Positions 26,213-36,170 of a stretch of 64,000 nt of DNA are shown in pieces. This stretch comes from CAUPWF01 sp964369755 (lineage in GTDB: Bacteria > Bacillota > Clostridia > Lachnospirales > Lachnospiraceae). Positions within the stretch are counted from its first letter, which is position 1; the number at the start of each line of letters is the position of its first letter. The notes under the pieces were generated by a model. That model made no database searches and was not told where the DNA came from. It was given only the letters and a program-made list of their open reading frames with translations. A program made the translations under genes and the position numbers. Location: the NCBI GenBank assembly GCA_964369755.1, contig CAYJFY010000001.1:1-64000 (forward strand), written 5' to 3'.

Positions 26213-26245
26213 AAAAAAACCAGATAGTTTTTACACTACCTGGTT
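26213..26245 (-). terminator. Terminator after the small membrane protein gene
   Basis: On the minus strand AACCAGGTAG and CTATCTGGTT form a stem with one G-T pair and an 8-base loop, followed by seven T. It separates the gene at 26299 from the dcw promoter. Confidence 0.9.
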
Positions 26246-26298
26246 CACTCTCATTCTTTCATTATTTAATTATGAAGTGCAGAATTACACCCTCTACT

Positions 26299-26541
26299 CT
26301 ATTCACTCACTGTAAAATCATTCATATAATTTTCTATCGCACTATAGTCTACAACCAACTCTTCTCTAGGCAATCCTGTCTGAACCCAATTATATACAGA
26401 GAATCCAAGCCATCCGATGACAGCAATACCGATTACGATTCCACTGCACTTTCTTATCATGTTCTTTCTTTTCTCTTTCGCCATCAACTTTTGGCGATTT
26501 GCTTTTTCCTCTTTATAACGATTCACTTTATCTTGACTCAT
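26299..26541 (-). CDS. Small single-pass membrane protein, function unknown
   Basis: The 80-residue protein has a very basic, Lys/Arg-rich N-terminal half (cytoplasmic by the positive-inside rule). One helix (CSGIVIGIAVIGWLGFSVYNW) and a short acidic outer tail follow. GGAGAAG precedes the ATG. I do not recognise a family. It sits between degV and the dcw promoter and has its own terminator, which supports a real gene. Confidence 0.7.
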   Translation of the reverse strand: MSQDKVNRYKEEKANRQKLMAKEKRKNMIRKCSGIVIGIAVIGWLGFSVYNWVQTGLPREELVVDYSAIENYMNDFTVSE

Positions 26542-26594
26542 ACTATACTTCTCCTCCGATATTACTAATAAAAAGTATCATATCATATTTTTCA

Positions 26595-27434
26595 TCACAC
26601 TGCAACTATTATGCCACCGTCGTTGGCGTATAATGAACTGATTGCTGTTGTGTCATTGATGATAATATCTTTGAACTTCGTCTTAGACTCTAGCATCTTT
26701 TTCACATGCTCCGCTCGCTCCCTGCAATTACAATGTGAAATCCCCAGAATCTTCTGCTCTGGATTCTCGACTCCACTCACCACAGTATCCACAAGCTTTG
26801 CCAATGCCTTGTTCGTCCCACGCGCTTGCCCTAGTTGTATGATGACCCCATTCTCATCTGCGCTCATCACTGGTTTGATGTTCAATGCTGAAGCCAAGAA
26901 ACTCTTAATCCCTGTCAACCTTCCATTTTTTCTCAAGGTATCTAGTGACTCTAGCACAAAAACGATATGTTGTCCTTCTATATAATCCTCTACGATCTGA
27001 ACGACATTTTCAAACGCCTCACCACTTCCCGCCACTTCATTTACTTTCATGCCAATCAGTGTTTCAGCAATCGATGCTGCTCTTGAATTAAATATATGAA
27101 TGTTCTTCTCGCCAAACTCTTCGATATATAAATTTTTCCCTAAGACTGCACTATTATAAGAACCACTCAATTCTGATGACAAAGTAACCACATACACATC
27201 TTCTTCATCACACTGATATAATTGTAGATACTCCTCTGGCGTCGGACAAGAGGATTTTGGACAATTTGGGCTGGCACTTACTTTTTCTAAAAAATCCTTC
27301 TGATCAAATGTTTCATCATCCACAATCTCAATGTCGTCAATCAAAACACTCAATGGAGCCGACTTATATACCCCATTCCCTTTCATTTCCTCTGTGAGTT
27401 CTCCACAGCTATCTAATATTATTCTAAAACTCAT
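26595..27434 (-). CDS. DegV-family fatty-acid-binding protein
   Basis: The 279-residue protein has the DegV fold, which binds a long-chain fatty acid between two lobes; some members are FakB subunits of fatty acid kinase. Marks are IILDSCGELTEE at the start (the usual DSxxDL pattern, altered), SCPTPEEYLQLYQ, VVTLSSELSGSYNSAV, and IFNSRAASIAETL. TLRKNGRLTG and IKPVMSADENG follow. GGAGG precedes the ATG. Partner and lipid are not known. Confidence 0.92.
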   Translation of the reverse strand: MSFRIILDSCGELTEEMKGNGVYKSAPLSVLIDDIEIVDDETFDQKDFLEKVSASPNCPKSSCPTPEEYLQLYQCDEEDVYVVTLSSELSGSYNSAVLGKNLYIEEFGEKNIHIFNSRAASIAETLIGMKVNEVAGSGEAFENVVQIVEDYIEGQHIVFVLESLDTLRKNGRLTGIKSFLASALNIKPVMSADENGVIIQLGQARGTNKALAKLVDTVVSGVENPEQKILGISHCNCRERAEHVKKMLESKTKFKDIIINDTTAISSLYANDGGIIVAV

Positions 27435-27575
27435 TTTTCTACCTCCAAGCTTTAAATCGTGATATTCATTTCTAAATTATGTAGTATTTAATACTATATA
27501 TGAATATACCACAATTTTTTCTGCTTGTGAAGTGTTTAATTCGTATTTTGTTGCTTTTCACGTACTAGCCCATCA

Positions 27576-29036
27576 CTAATCAGCGGAGTGATTAGCGTGG
27601 GACTGAAATGTATCCGCATTTCCCTTTACTTCCTTGACCGGAATGGAATTGGATATTCCCCACACCAAACCTATCTCTGACAGTAGAATGATGACAGACG
27701 TTCCTCCATAACTAAAGAATGGCAGTGTAACTCCTGTATTCGGTATAAGATTTGTAATAACAGCTATATTTAAAATTACTTGCAACGATAGATGAATAAA
27801 AACTCCGGAAGCCACAAGTCCTCCGTATAAATCCGGGGCATGTCTGGCTATTTGGAAAATTCGAAACAACAACATTCCATACAACAGTAGCACAACTACA
27901 ATACCTATGATTCCAAGCTCCTCAGCAATAGCTGCTAGTATCATATCATTTTGCACCTCTGGAATCACATCTAATTTCTGTGTTCCATTACCTAGACCTT
28001 TGCCGAACCAGCCTCCTGATCCGATCGCATATAGAGCTTGTAAGGTCTGATACCCTCCATCGCTTGCATATTGCTCTGGATCTAACCACACCAAGACTCG
28101 GTCGATTCTAAATCCACCCTCTCCTTCTGAAAAGAAGTGACTACTAAAATTCCAAAACCACCAGTAGATAAACCCTCCAAAAAATACAGCTGCTGGAATC
28201 CACCCGATTCCAGCGCCTACTAAGAATATGCCGATTCCAATCCCAGCAACTATAAGCGCCGTACTAAGGTTATCAGTCCACTGCCATACCGCTATACTAG
28301 TCACTCCACTAATGATTATAATAGACACAAGGTATCGATCTAGAATAAAACAAAGAAAACGATATAACAATTTAAGCAAAACATACCACACATACCGTAT
28401 CTTATATTTTATCTTCGTGTTTCTTTGCTTATCTCTTATCTTTCTTATCCAAATCGAGAACCTTTTTATTTGATGATTCTGCATTTTCCGTGGTCCATTC
28501 GCCCTCAAGACCAAGATCCACGAAACAAGTAAAATAATTGCAATCTTACTAATCTCATTTGGCTGAAAGAGCCTCCCACCAACAGATAGCCATCTCTTCG
28601 CACTATTAAGTTCCACTCCGAACAACTCCACAAACAACAGCAAAACCATAGAAATGCCATAAACCACTAGCGAAATCCCACCGTAGAATTTTCGAGATAC
28701 AAATGAAACAGCCACCATACAAATCAAACCTATTATCGTATTCTCTAGTTGTCCACTAAAATATGATTTTGGATCAATCTTTTCCTCTAGAACTCCGCCT
28801 ACATCCGCAGCATCTTCTATCTGCCCCTCTTCTGTTCCAATCTCTATATTTAAATCAGCCTCTGCAATCGCAGTATAATAGCTCATGCTATATAGCATAA
28901 TCAGTCCAAAACTAATCAACAATACAACCGCAATCACCAGGCTATAATCACAGTGTTCCCATTTCTGAACAACTGTATTATAAATCCGATGAGGCAGATT
29001 TCTTTTCTTCCTCGCCTTATTTCTCTTCCTTGCCAT
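27576..29036 (-). CDS. FtsW/RodA/SpoVE family protein with a basic loop insertion
   Basis: The 486-residue SEDS glycosyltransferase is about 120 residues longer than the one at 16129. Family marks are SAKRWLSVGGRLFQPNEISK, LQALYAIGSGGWFGKGLGNG, and NTGVTLPFFSYGGTS. Two extra parts explain the length: an acidic stretch after the first helix (near residues 60-90), and a basic loop near residues 185-240 (KRFSIWIRKIRDKQRNTK). It may be the elongation or sporulation partner of the dcw copy; I cannot decide which. Confidence 0.9.
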   Translation of the reverse strand: MARKRNKARKKRNLPHRIYNTVVQKWEHCDYSLVIAVVLLISFGLIMLYSMSYYTAIAEADLNIEIGTEEGQIEDAADVGGVLEEKIDPKSYFSGQLENTIIGLICMVAVSFVSRKFYGGISLVVYGISMVLLLFVELFGVELNSAKRWLSVGGRLFQPNEISKIAIILLVSWILVLRANGPRKMQNHQIKRFSIWIRKIRDKQRNTKIKYKIRYVWYVLLKLLYRFLCFILDRYLVSIIIISGVTSIAVWQWTDNLSTALIVAGIGIGIFLVGAGIGWIPAAVFFGGFIYWWFWNFSSHFFSEGEGGFRIDRVLVWLDPEQYASDGGYQTLQALYAIGSGGWFGKGLGNGTQKLDVIPEVQNDMILAAIAEELGIIGIVVVLLLYGMLLFRIFQIARHAPDLYGGLVASGVFIHLSLQVILNIAVITNLIPNTGVTLPFFSYGGTSVIILLSEIGLVWGISNSIPVKEVKGNADTFQSHANHSAD

Positions 29037-29109
29037 ATCCCTTACCTATCTCCCCATATATAAATAGAACAAATCACGTCCATTATCATATCATTATTTG
29101 ATTTTTTTA

Positions 29110-29337
29110 TCAAATACGAAATCCTGCTCCCTGTATTTTGTTTTGATGGTAGATTTGATCGTACACTCTCTGCATCTCAAATCCAATTTCGTCTAGTTCA
29201 TCATTTTCATCCAAATTATATAGTATTACATCATCAATTTTATCAAGCAATTCATCGACATCCTCTTTATTCATAATTTCATCTATATTTTCGATATACT
29301 TTCTCAATATGTCTTTTTGCTCTTGTTTTACTACCAT
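29110..29337 (-). CDS. Small acidic helical protein, function unknown
   Basis: The 75-residue soluble protein is acidic, with repeated Asp/Glu/Leu segments (EDVDELLDKIDDVILYNL) that look like a short helical bundle. GGAGGAG precedes the start. No family is recognised. It lies just beyond the leader-distal end of the CRISPR array but shares the direction of the neighbouring cell-wall genes. There is no evidence that it is part of the Cas system. Confidence 0.6.
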   Translation of the reverse strand: MVVKQEQKDILRKYIENIDEIMNKEDVDELLDKIDDVILYNLDENDELDEIGFEMQRVYDQIYHQNKIQGAGFRI

Positions 29338-29488
29338 AATTCTCCTCCTTGTTTTGACTTTGGTTTTATATCTGCTGCTTACTAGGTTCTCAATCTCATC
29401 TGTATTCTTCTATTTTTTTCTATCTTCCACTATACATCATTTTGTATACTGCAACAAGCCCAGATTTGTTTCTCTAAAATTGTAACCT

Positions 29489-32400
29489 TTTTTAATCCAC
29501 GCACCCGCGATGGGGTGCGACACACAGCTACGATAGATTATCCAGATGTAAAGTTATTTCAATCCACGCACCCGCGATGGGGTGCGACGCGGTGGCTTAG
29601 GTGGACAAAGAGGAGGAGCGGAATTTCAATCCACGCACCCGCGATGGGGTGCGACGATATTCGCCCCCATTCCTCTGAGTGCTGTAGCATTTCAATCCAC
29701 GCACCCACGATGGGGTGCGACAAAAAGCAATTTCAATTTGCTCTTACATCGAAAATTTCAATCCACGCACCCGCGATGGGGTGCGACGAGGTTGTAGGGG
29801 TGGTCGATTCGGTGGGTCAAATTTCAATCCACGCACCCGCGATGGGGTGCGACCTGTCACACCAAATCCACTTAGTATCGCAAGTGCATTTCAATCCACG
29901 CACCCGCGATGGGGTGCGACACAACACAAGTAACCACTCCTATATTTTTTACAATTTCAATCCACGCACCCGCGATGGGGTGCGACGAGGATAACAGAAT
30001 ATCATGGAGAGGTTGATGGGATTTCAATCCACGCACCCGCGATGGGGTGCGACATCTCCTGCAAGCACCATATTATCTACTATTTCATATTTCAATCCAC
30101 GCACCCGCGATGGGGTGCGACAAAGACCAACCAATGTAATTGGACAAGTAGCACTATTTCAATCCACGCACCCGCGATGGGGTGCGACAAGACTAGAAGA
30201 AAATGGACAAATGCCAACTTCGATTTCAATCCACGCACCCGCGATGGGGTGCGACGACAACTTGCCAACACTTATAGATGGTGCAATTATTTCAATCCAC
30301 GCACCCGCGATGGGGTGCGACCGAATTGGCAAAAAACGGAGTAAGCAAGCCAAATATTTCAATCCACGCACCCGCGATGGGGTGCGACTATTTACAAACC
30401 TATACTAGCACATACTTCTCAATTTCAATCCACGCACCCGCGATGGGGTGCGACACTTGATTGTACCAACACTTAAGGCGAAAAAATATTTCAATCCACG
30501 CACCCGCGATGGGGTGCGACTTCACAAGCAGGTGCTTTTGCACCAATTTCAAAAATTTCAATCCACGCACCCGCGATGGGGTGCGACCACTCAAAACTAT
30601 CTAAAATGATTTTCTTTTCGTAATTTCAATCCACGCACCCGCGATGGGGTGCGACAAAAACAATACAATGCTTTCTACCCAACTCAACTATTTCAATCCA
30701 CGCACCCGCGATGGGGTGCGACTCATCTAAAATATCATCATCTCCACACATGATAATTTCAATCCACGCACCCGCGATGGGGTGCGACAGAGAGCCTTGT
30801 GAAGTAAAAAGCGGACTTACTATTTCAATCCACGCACCCGCGATGGGGTGCGACGCCGATTGATGGGTTAAAACTAGTAGCGGGTAGATTTCAATCCACG
30901 CACCCGCGATGGGGTGCGACTTGTTGTTAGCATTTGATAATGCCACTACTCCTATTTCAATCCACGCACCCGCGATGGGGTGCGACCATTAAGAATCATT
31001 TGTTGTCCACTTGATAAAAATTTCAATCCACGCACCCGCGATGGGGTGCGACGTTGAACTCCATTTTGATATCATAGGTTGCGTATAATTTCAATCCACG
31101 CACCCGCGATGGGGTGCGACTTACGCAAACCATTTATTGGCATACCTGATAGAATTTCAATCCACGCACCCGCGATGGGGTGCGACGAGGGCAGGGTCGT
31201 GACCGACTCACTCAAAAAGATTTCAATCCACGCACCCGCGATGGGGTGCGACTCAACTGGTGGTTATGATTATGATATTTGGGGAATTTCAATCCACGCA
31301 CCCGCGATGGGGTGCGACCCAAGGACCCGTGCCCCAAAATAACATAAGTTTATTTCAATCCACGCACCCGCGATGGGGTGCGACCAGTACAATCGACCGA
31401 AAGGCGCACCTATTATTATTTCAATCCACGCACCCGCGATGGGGTGCGACGGAAATTAGCAACAACGATTGCCACATGTGGATTATTTCAATCCACGCAC
31501 CCGCGATGGGGTGCGACATATAAATAAACTTTCTACCCAAGAATTGGAGAATTTCAATCCACGCACCCGCGATGGGGTGCGACGAGAAGTGGACGAACAC
31601 CCAGTGGAAAAAAGCGATATTTCAATCCACGCACCCGCGATGGGGTGCGACCGAGGGTATATAATAAATAAAAGGGAACTGATTAATTTCAATCCACGCA
31701 CCCGCGATGGGGTGCGACACGATGCTTTAACAGTAAGACAAAAATGGAGTGCAATTTCAATCCACGCACCCGCGATGGGGTGCGACGGAGAATCAAGAAA
31801 AACGCGACAAAGAAATTGATATTTCAATCCACGCACCCGCGATGGGGTGCGACTCTAATAGCCATAGTTTCTCCAATTTCTTTGGAATACAATTTCAATC
31901 CACGCACCCGCGATGGGGTGCGACTCTACCCTCTTCATCTTTTGCTTCTTTAAATTTAAATTTCAATCCACGCACCCGCGATGGGGTGCGACTATTCCCA
32001 TATTCGTAGTAGGATCATAATATCCTATTTCAATCCACGCACCCGCGATGGGGTGCGACTTCGCCCTAGCAAAAGTAGCATCTGCATTCTGTATTTCAAT
32101 CCACGCACCCGCGATGGGGTGCGACTTCTCATAACACTCATAGAGCTTGTATCCTAGTAAATTTCAATCCACGCACCCGCGATGGGGTGCGACTTCTTGT
32201 TCGCCCTCCACTCTCTACTAATGTATAATTTCAATCCACGCACCCGCGATGGGGTGCGACACATCTGCCTGTTCTTCTCAAATTTAATAAGGGATTTCAA
32301 TCCACGCACCCGCGATGGGGTGCGACATGCTGCATTTAGCTTTTCGTTTTCTTATATAATGATTTCAATCCACGCACCCGCGATGGGGTGCGACTCATAG

Positions 32401-33129
32401 ATTCCCGTGATTTCAAAACTATGTTGAGATTTCAATCCACGCACCCGCGATGGGGTGCGACGTTGTTTTGTACAAAATAGGGATATGATGTTTAATTTCA
32501 ATCCACGCACCCGCGATGGGGTGCGACTTCGGGAGCAACTTGTTCTGCCGTTCCGTAAATTATTTCAATCCACGCACCCGCGATGGGGTGCGACCTTCTT
32601 CAAGCAATGACAACCGTGCAATTACAATTATTTCAATCCACGCACCCGCGATGGGGTGCGACGAAAGTAAGCGATGTGAAAATCGTGGATTATGGATTTC
32701 AATCCACGCACCCGCGATGGGGTGCGACTTTCACTTGCTTAACATCACTAACAACCTCATTGATTTCAATCCACGCACCCGCGATGGGGTGCGACATATA
32801 CACTAGAGAATGGTAAGGTGTACTTAGAAATTTCAATCCACGCACCCGCGATGGGGTGCGACATATTTATGTGGTCACCTCGTTATGCATTTAGTATTTC
32901 AATCCACGCACCCGCGATGGGGTGCGACTGCACATGACACAAAGCTCTTAAAGCTGAAACAATTTCAATCCACGCACCCGCGATGGGGTGCGACGCACTT
33001 CTTTGCTAATCAGGGGAGTAAATAAAGAAATTTCAATCCACGCACCCGCGATGGGGTGCGACGGTAAACATTAAACCCAAGGTGTCTATGTGTAGTATTT
33101 CAATCCACGCACCCGCGATGGGGTGCGAC
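29489..33129 (-). CRISPR. Type I-C CRISPR array, 55 repeats and 54 spacers
   Basis: Repeats are 33 bases. On the plus strand they begin ATTTCAATCCACGCACCC and end GATGGGGTGCGAC. The crRNA strand is minus, so transcripts end in the GTGGATTGAAAT handle typical of type I-C. Spacers are 33-35 bases, except one of 38 (31854-31891). The repeat at 29689 has one changed base (CACCCACGATG). The repeat at 29489 has a degenerate end, TTTTTAATCC, marking the leader-distal side. The other repeats looked identical by eye. The leader side is at 33129, next to cas2. Confidence 0.98.
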
Positions 33130-33310
33130 AGCAAATTCTAACAAAAATAATAAATTTTCTTCCCACCACTTTTGTTAAAGTTCACTACGACAGTGTCTTA
33201 CTACTGCCGATTTTAATTATTTCTAGAGATAATGGTAAATATTCTTTCATTATCTCATTAAATTTTCTGTGCGAATCTCTTAAATAATTTCTGTACACTT
33301 TATACTCGCA
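33130..33310 (-). promoter_or_regulatory. CRISPR leader
   Basis: This AT-rich, non-coding 181-base stretch lies between the cas2 stop and the first intact repeat. It should hold the array promoter and the site where new spacers are added. No clear consensus -35/-10 pair was found by eye. Confidence 0.75.
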
Positions 33311-33601
33311 CTATAGAATAAGCGGCTGATCTACGCGAATCGTTTCTTTCGCACCTACATGCTCAACCTTCTTATCGTAGTTTTGCCCCAGATAGTAAAA
33401 TCTAAGACTGTCCTTTTCTCTATCTATTATTTTACACAATTCTGATTTAACTTCAACCATTTTCGTATTATCTACTATACATTCAAATACAGAATTTTGT
33501 ACTCTAGTACCATAATTAGTACATATTTTTGCAACTTTTCTAAGCCGACTTCTTCCTTGTGGTGTTTCTGTATTAACATCATAAGTAATAAGAACTAACA
33601 A
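33311..33601 (-). CDS. cas2: CRISPR adaptation protein Cas2
   Basis: The 96-residue ferredoxin-fold protein is the dimer core of the Cas1-Cas2 integrase. It begins MLVLITYDVNTETPQGRSRL with the conserved Asp after the first strand. RLRKVAKICTNYGTRVQNSVFE and LRFYYLGQNYDKKVEHVG follow, matching the type I-C form. The start is TTG at 33601 with AGGTGAG upstream. It is the last cas gene before the array. Confidence 0.97.
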   Translation of the reverse strand: MLVLITYDVNTETPQGRSRLRKVAKICTNYGTRVQNSVFECIVDNTKMVEVKSELCKIIDREKDSLRFYYLGQNYDKKVEHVGAKETIRVDQPLIL

Positions 33602-33610
33602 TTATCTCAC

Positions 33611-34642
33611 CTACTTCCATAAAAATGGTGGATACTCCTCTAAATCACCACGTATTGTTCTTGCTAATAGCAGAGCCTGGGCATAAGGCAACATTCCCCA
33701 TTCAACTTTCTCTTCTAGAAAAGGGTGCTTTATGGTTTCACTCTTTTTTTTTTGCCAATGTTGTAGAAATATTTTTCTTCCATCTTCAGTTAATATTACT
33801 GCACCATTCTCTTTTATCAGAAAATCTTTTCCATTGATTATTTTTTTGTTTATCATAGACAATACAAACCTATCTGCGTAGATTTCCCGGAACTCTTCCA
33901 TTAAATCTAATGCTAAAGAAATTCTACCTGGTCTATCTCGATGAAGAAATCCGACATAGGGATCTAGTCCAACCGTTTCTAATGCAGATGCACACATATT
34001 TCTAAGAAGTCCATATGAAAATGATAATAGGGCATTTACATTATCAAGTGGCGGTCTTCTGTTTCGTGATTGGAATGAAAATTGCTCTTTTTGTTGGAGA
34101 ATCAAATCATCAAAACATGAAAAATATTCATCTGCACCCTTTCCTTCATGTCCTCTAATTACATCTAATTCTTCTGCACTTCTCACACTTTCGATAGATT
34201 TTTGAATAGCACCTATTTTATTTTGTAGTTTATCTTGATCTAATCGCATTCCATGGTCTCGTTTGATTCTTGCAATTACACTTTTCGAATTGTATAACTT
34301 TCCAATTATCATATTTCTCGCAATTTTTGCACTGGCATATACATCATCCGAGATCCTATACTGCTCTTTACGCAAAACTACATTTCCCTTTATCTCTCCA
34401 GTTACTCTAGCTAAAAATCTTCCATGCATTGTCATGAAATTCAAGTCTACCCCTCTATCTGCACAAGCTCCCATCAGTGCTGGGCTAGCACCTTGGTATC
34501 CAAAGGTCACAATACTCTCAATGTTATGTAGTGGAACTCTCCCCACTATCTCTCCATCCTCTGACACCACTATCGTCTCACCGTCCAAGGAGAGATAGCG
34601 ATTACTTTGATTAATATATAATGTATTACATAATCTCTTCAT
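33611..34642 (-). CDS. cas1: CRISPR integrase Cas1 (type I-C)
   Basis: The 343-residue integrase inserts spacers. The N-terminal beta domain starts LCNTLYINQSNRYLSLDGET. The catalytic helical domain has the Glu in RGHEGKGADEYF near residue 165. The His is in PYVGFLHRDRPGRISLALDL near residue 235, and the following Asp/Glu (DLMEEFR) completes the metal site. All expected residues are present, so adaptation should be functional. It directly abuts cas4. Confidence 0.97.
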   Translation of the reverse strand: MKRLCNTLYINQSNRYLSLDGETIVVSEDGEIVGRVPLHNIESIVTFGYQGASPALMGACADRGVDLNFMTMHGRFLARVTGEIKGNVVLRKEQYRISDDVYASAKIARNMIIGKLYNSKSVIARIKRDHGMRLDQDKLQNKIGAIQKSIESVRSAEELDVIRGHEGKGADEYFSCFDDLILQQKEQFSFQSRNRRPPLDNVNALLSFSYGLLRNMCASALETVGLDPYVGFLHRDRPGRISLALDLMEEFREIYADRFVLSMINKKIINGKDFLIKENGAVILTEDGRKIFLQHWQKKKSETIKHPFLEEKVEWGMLPYAQALLLARTIRGDLEEYPPFLWK

Positions 34643-35308
34643 TTACTCATCTCCTTGAATTACATTGTTAATATATCTTCTAACCGATTTTTTCTTCCCT
34701 AGCACTGGTAGGCATATCGCCTTTAGAGAACAAGAGTTACAGCTTTTCCCAAAATTTTCTAAAGGTGTATATTGTCTATCAAATAGTTGATGCATTTCCT
34801 CGATGCACTTTGTTACATGCTCTTTCAATTCTCTTGTAATGACCACCTGCACCCTTCTACGGGTTTCATAATAGAATAAATATCCTACTTCTATATTACA
34901 ACAAAACATTTCTTCCAAACACATTGCTTGTGCCACTAATTGAAATACATCCTCATTACCTTCTTTTGGCTTTCCTCTTTTATATTCAATGGGTGTTACA
35001 CTATATTTACCTTTTAGTTTTGGTATATCAATTCCATTAATATCTTTTCTAAATTCCACAACATCACATTCACCACTCACACCCAACTGATATGATTGAA
35101 TTGGCATAGCTCTAGATATTACAAGATTTCCACGCTTTTCCTTCACTGTCTCATCATGTGCGTTTTCATGTAATATTTTACCTTCCATTGTTTTTACATT
35201 TTCTGCCCATTGTTTTTCAATATGTATCAAAGCCCATTGACGCTTACAAAATGCATAATGCTGAATACCTGAAAGTAATAAGAAATCCTCTTGCTTATAA
35301 TCCTTCAA
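34643..35308 (-). CDS. cas4: CRISPR nuclease Cas4 (type I-C)
   Basis: About 221 residues, a RecB-like nuclease with an iron-sulfur cluster that helps choose PAM-bearing spacers. LLLSGIQHYAFCKRQWALIH carries the first Cys. VSGECDVVEF and PIEYKRGKPK hold the nuclease Asp, Glu and Lys. SCNSCSLKAICLPVL gives the three C-terminal Cys. TTG at 35308, after GGAGG, gives the usual start MKDYKQEDF. An ATG at 35329 adds MDWSWRL without a ribosome site. It overlaps the cas7 end. Confidence 0.93.
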   Translation of the reverse strand: MKDYKQEDFLLLSGIQHYAFCKRQWALIHIEKQWAENVKTMEGKILHENAHDETVKEKRGNLVISRAMPIQSYQLGVSGECDVVEFRKDINGIDIPKLKGKYSVTPIEYKRGKPKEGNEDVFQLVAQAMCLEEMFCCNIEVGYLFYYETRRRVQVVITRELKEHVTKCIEEMHQLFDRQYTPLENFGKSCNSCSLKAICLPVLGKKKSVRRYINNVIQGDE

Positions 35309-36167
35309 TAACCTCCAACTCCAATCCATCTAATGCCTTGTATGTTATATCGTAGTCTTCTATCCGTTTAGCTACACTTACGCCTTCTTTTCTTGTAATA
35401 ATTACTGAATCATGTACTTTCTTTGTGGAATACTGTCCTATTTTACAGTTATGCTTCCACCAATATAGCTTCACAACTTCCATACTACCATCAGGTCTTG
35501 CTGATGAACTGTCATTAACAAACAATGTTCTCAATGCTTCTTTAATCTTCTCTGCATCATCCTCACTAAACCCAGTAGTTTCAGCAAGTTGTACATTAAT
35601 ACTTCCTTTTAATAGATATACCCCAAAATCTACACGATGTTTCATCCCCATCGTATCTGAGGCTTTTCCTCCTTTTCCATCCTTTGTACTTTCACTATTC
35701 ACACTTTTTGTGATTTGTAAGCTTGTGATATCAATTGGCTCAATGCTAAATGCTGGATGAACTGAAACAGGACCCCTAATTCCAAGTGATAATTCTGCAC
35801 CTTTGAAAGCAAATACCTGACCAAATGCACGAACATCAGCCCATTCCTCGCACGCAACCTTGGCCGCAGTGTCTTTATCAGCTTTTTTACCTTTAACTAA
35901 TTCTGCTTTAAATGCTGGGTTGTTGTCTGCTCTATCTCTTAAACTATCATATCCATCGATATTTTTATCATCAGATTGCACAAAAATTTTTTCACCCATA
36001 TCTAATAATCGATTTCTAATTTTTCTCTTCAAGCATACATCTGACATTTCTCCAAACCCATCATATGTAGTTCTTGGCATATTACCATTTAGCGGATCAC
36101 CATTCGCATTTGCATTCTTCACCTCAATAATTACAGCAAAATCAATCTTATTCTGTAGTACTCCCAT
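35295..36167 (-). CDS. cas7: Cascade backbone protein Cas7 (Csd2)
   Basis: The 290-residue protein forms the crRNA-coating backbone of the type I-C effector. It begins with KIDFAVIIEVKNANANGDPL, then NMPRTTYDGFGEMSDVCLKR, both typical of Csd2/Cas7c. RAFGQVFAFKGAELSLGIRG and MGMKHRVDFGVYLLKGSIN follow. It is 3 bases from cas8c and overlaps cas4, in the standard I-C order. Confidence 0.96.
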   Translation of the reverse strand: MGVLQNKIDFAVIIEVKNANANGDPLNGNMPRTTYDGFGEMSDVCLKRKIRNRLLDMGEKIFVQSDDKNIDGYDSLRDRADNNPAFKAELVKGKKADKDTAAKVACEEWADVRAFGQVFAFKGAELSLGIRGPVSVHPAFSIEPIDITSLQITKSVNSESTKDGKGGKASDTMGMKHRVDFGVYLLKGSINVQLAETTGFSEDDAEKIKEALRTLFVNDSSSARPDGSMEVVKLYWWKHNCKIGQYSTKKVHDSVIITRKEGVSVAKRIEDYDITYKALDGLELEVIEGL

Positions 36168-36170
36168 CTC

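Noticed and set aside
29110..29337. Small gene beside the array as an anti-CRISPR or accessory Cas protein
   Set aside because: It lies at the far end from the leader, has no similarity I can see to known accessory proteins, and groups with the neighbouring cell-wall genes.
29515..32816. Many open frames on both strands in the CRISPR array, with repeating NPRTRDGVR, FQSTHPRWGAT or SHPIAGAWIE peptides
   Set aside because: They are translations of the CRISPR repeat in different frames, a known annotation error. They have no ribosome sites, and their period equals that of the array.
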